Part shown: positions 20,901-21,524 of the stretch, piece after piece
How the letters are laid out: each line of letters starts with the position of its first letter
Position numbering within the stretch: position 1 is the first letter of the stretch
Source of the DNA: DATAFO01 sp046728935
Lineage (GTDB): Bacteria; Actinomycetota; Thermoleophilia; Solirubrobacterales; 70-9
Length of the DNA: 21,524 bases
Assembly: GCA_046728935.1 (NCBI GenBank)
Contig: JBKPFS010000040.1
Coordinates: forward strand, 1-21,524
Direction: 5' to 3'
Position numbers and translations under genes: made by a program
The notes under the pieces: model-generated
What the model was told of the DNA's origin: nothing
Database searches by the model: none
Seen by the model: only the letters and a program-made list of their open reading frames with translations

Positions 20901-21524
20901 ATGGCGAAGCTCGACTACGAAAAGCGCGATCGGATCGCGTGGCTGACGATCAACCGGCGACGCCCGGAACGCGATCGATCCGGACGTCCACCAGGCGATG
21001 ATCGAGGCGTGGGCCGACTTTCGCAACGACGACTCAGTTGACGTGGCGATCCTCACCGGGGCCGGTGAGGCCTTCTGCGCGGGAGCGGACCTGGAGACGT
21101 ACATCCCGCCAATCATGGGCGCCGCGAGCCCGGCGAGGCTCCGCGAGATCGTCGAGCTGGGCCTGAACGGGTTCACCCGAGGCATGCATCGGATCCCGAA
21201 GCCGATCGTCGCGGCGGTCAACGGGTGGGCGCTCGCCGGCGGCCTGGAGACGGCGCTCGCGTGCGACATCCGGGTCGCCTCCGAGCGCGCCATGTTCGGG
21301 TCCTTCGAGGCGCGCCGGGGCTTCCACCACGGCGACGGGGGCATCGTCCGGCTCGTCAACGCGTGCGGCGTCGGGGTCGCGTCCCACATGCTGCTCACCG
21401 CCGAGCCGGTCGACGCGCGTCAGGCGCTCGAGTGGGGCCTAGTGACCAAGGTCGTCCCCCACGACCGCCTGCTCGAGGAGGCAGAGAACGTCGCCCGTCA
21501 GATCCTACGCAACTCCCAGCGGGC
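20901..21524 (+). pseudogene. Enoyl-CoA hydratase/isomerase family gene, frameshifted near the start and cut by the window edge
   Basis: ATG at 20901, with GGAGGA just upstream, starts MAKLDYEKRDRIAWLTINR in one frame. The expected continuation (R/D-A-R-N-A-I-D, then PDVHQAMIEAWADF) lies in another frame from 20959. The break is at 20958, where the normal INRP codon CCC appears shortened to a single C. Downstream the crotonase fold is complete as far as visible: oxyanion segment FCAGADL, GWALAGGLETALACDI with the usual catalytic Glu in GGLE, and the second Glu region in GSFEARRG. Left unshifted, the first frame stops near 21041. Either a decayed gene or a two-base sequencing deletion; substrate unknown. 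The gene runs off the window. Confidence 0.8.

Overview
The window reads as chromosomal core DNA of a very GC-rich actinobacterium, most likely class Thermoleophilia (Solirubrobacterales-like). The grounds are the GC-rich codon use, frequent GTG and TTG starts, the conserved order rpmF-plsX-acpP-rnc-smc-ftsY-ffh-rpsP-khpA-trmD-rplS-lepB-rnhB-comM-dprA, and two small exported proteins with an N-terminal anchor and a C1q/TNF-like end, a type I associate with that class. The class assignment is inference from sequence style, not a database result.

Almost everything runs on the minus strand, right to left. From the right edge: an enoyl-CoA hydratase/isomerase gene with a frameshift (plus strand, cut by the window end), a methyltransferase (plus), then the minus-strand run yceD (DUF177), rpmF, plsX, acpP, rnc, smc. 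A frameshifted plus-strand membrane-protein gene sits between smc and ftsY. The SRP block follows: ftsY, two tandem paralogous exported proteins, ffh. Next comes the ribosome/tRNA block rpsP, khpA, trmD, rplS, lepB, rnhB. yraN is on the plus strand, so it is flipped relative to its usual neighbours. Then comM and dprA (DNA uptake/processing), a terminator-like hairpin, thiD (thiamine), two small uncharacterised genes, ilvD (branched-chain amino acids), and a PIN-like gene coupled to ilvD.

The gene order is ordinary, but several genes are not. The SMC is about 790 residues and has no recognisable hinge domain. RNase III lacks two of its four metal-binding acidic residues. FtsY has Ala in place of the last P-loop glycine. 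rimM is missing between khpA and trmD. L19 carries a long acidic tail. At four gene junctions a non-ATG start overlaps the upstream stop as NTGA (GTGA, TTGA, CTGA, TTGA). Between rpsP and ffh lies a hairpin of about 85 nt with a 20-bp unbroken outer stem; every non-Watson-Crick pair I find in it is G-U when read on the plus strand, opposite to the flanking genes. That makes it the best candidate for an undescribed RNA element here. Two plus-strand genes carry single frameshifts, so either gene decay or assembly error must be considered. No CRISPR array, insertion sequence, rRNA or convincing tRNA was seen.
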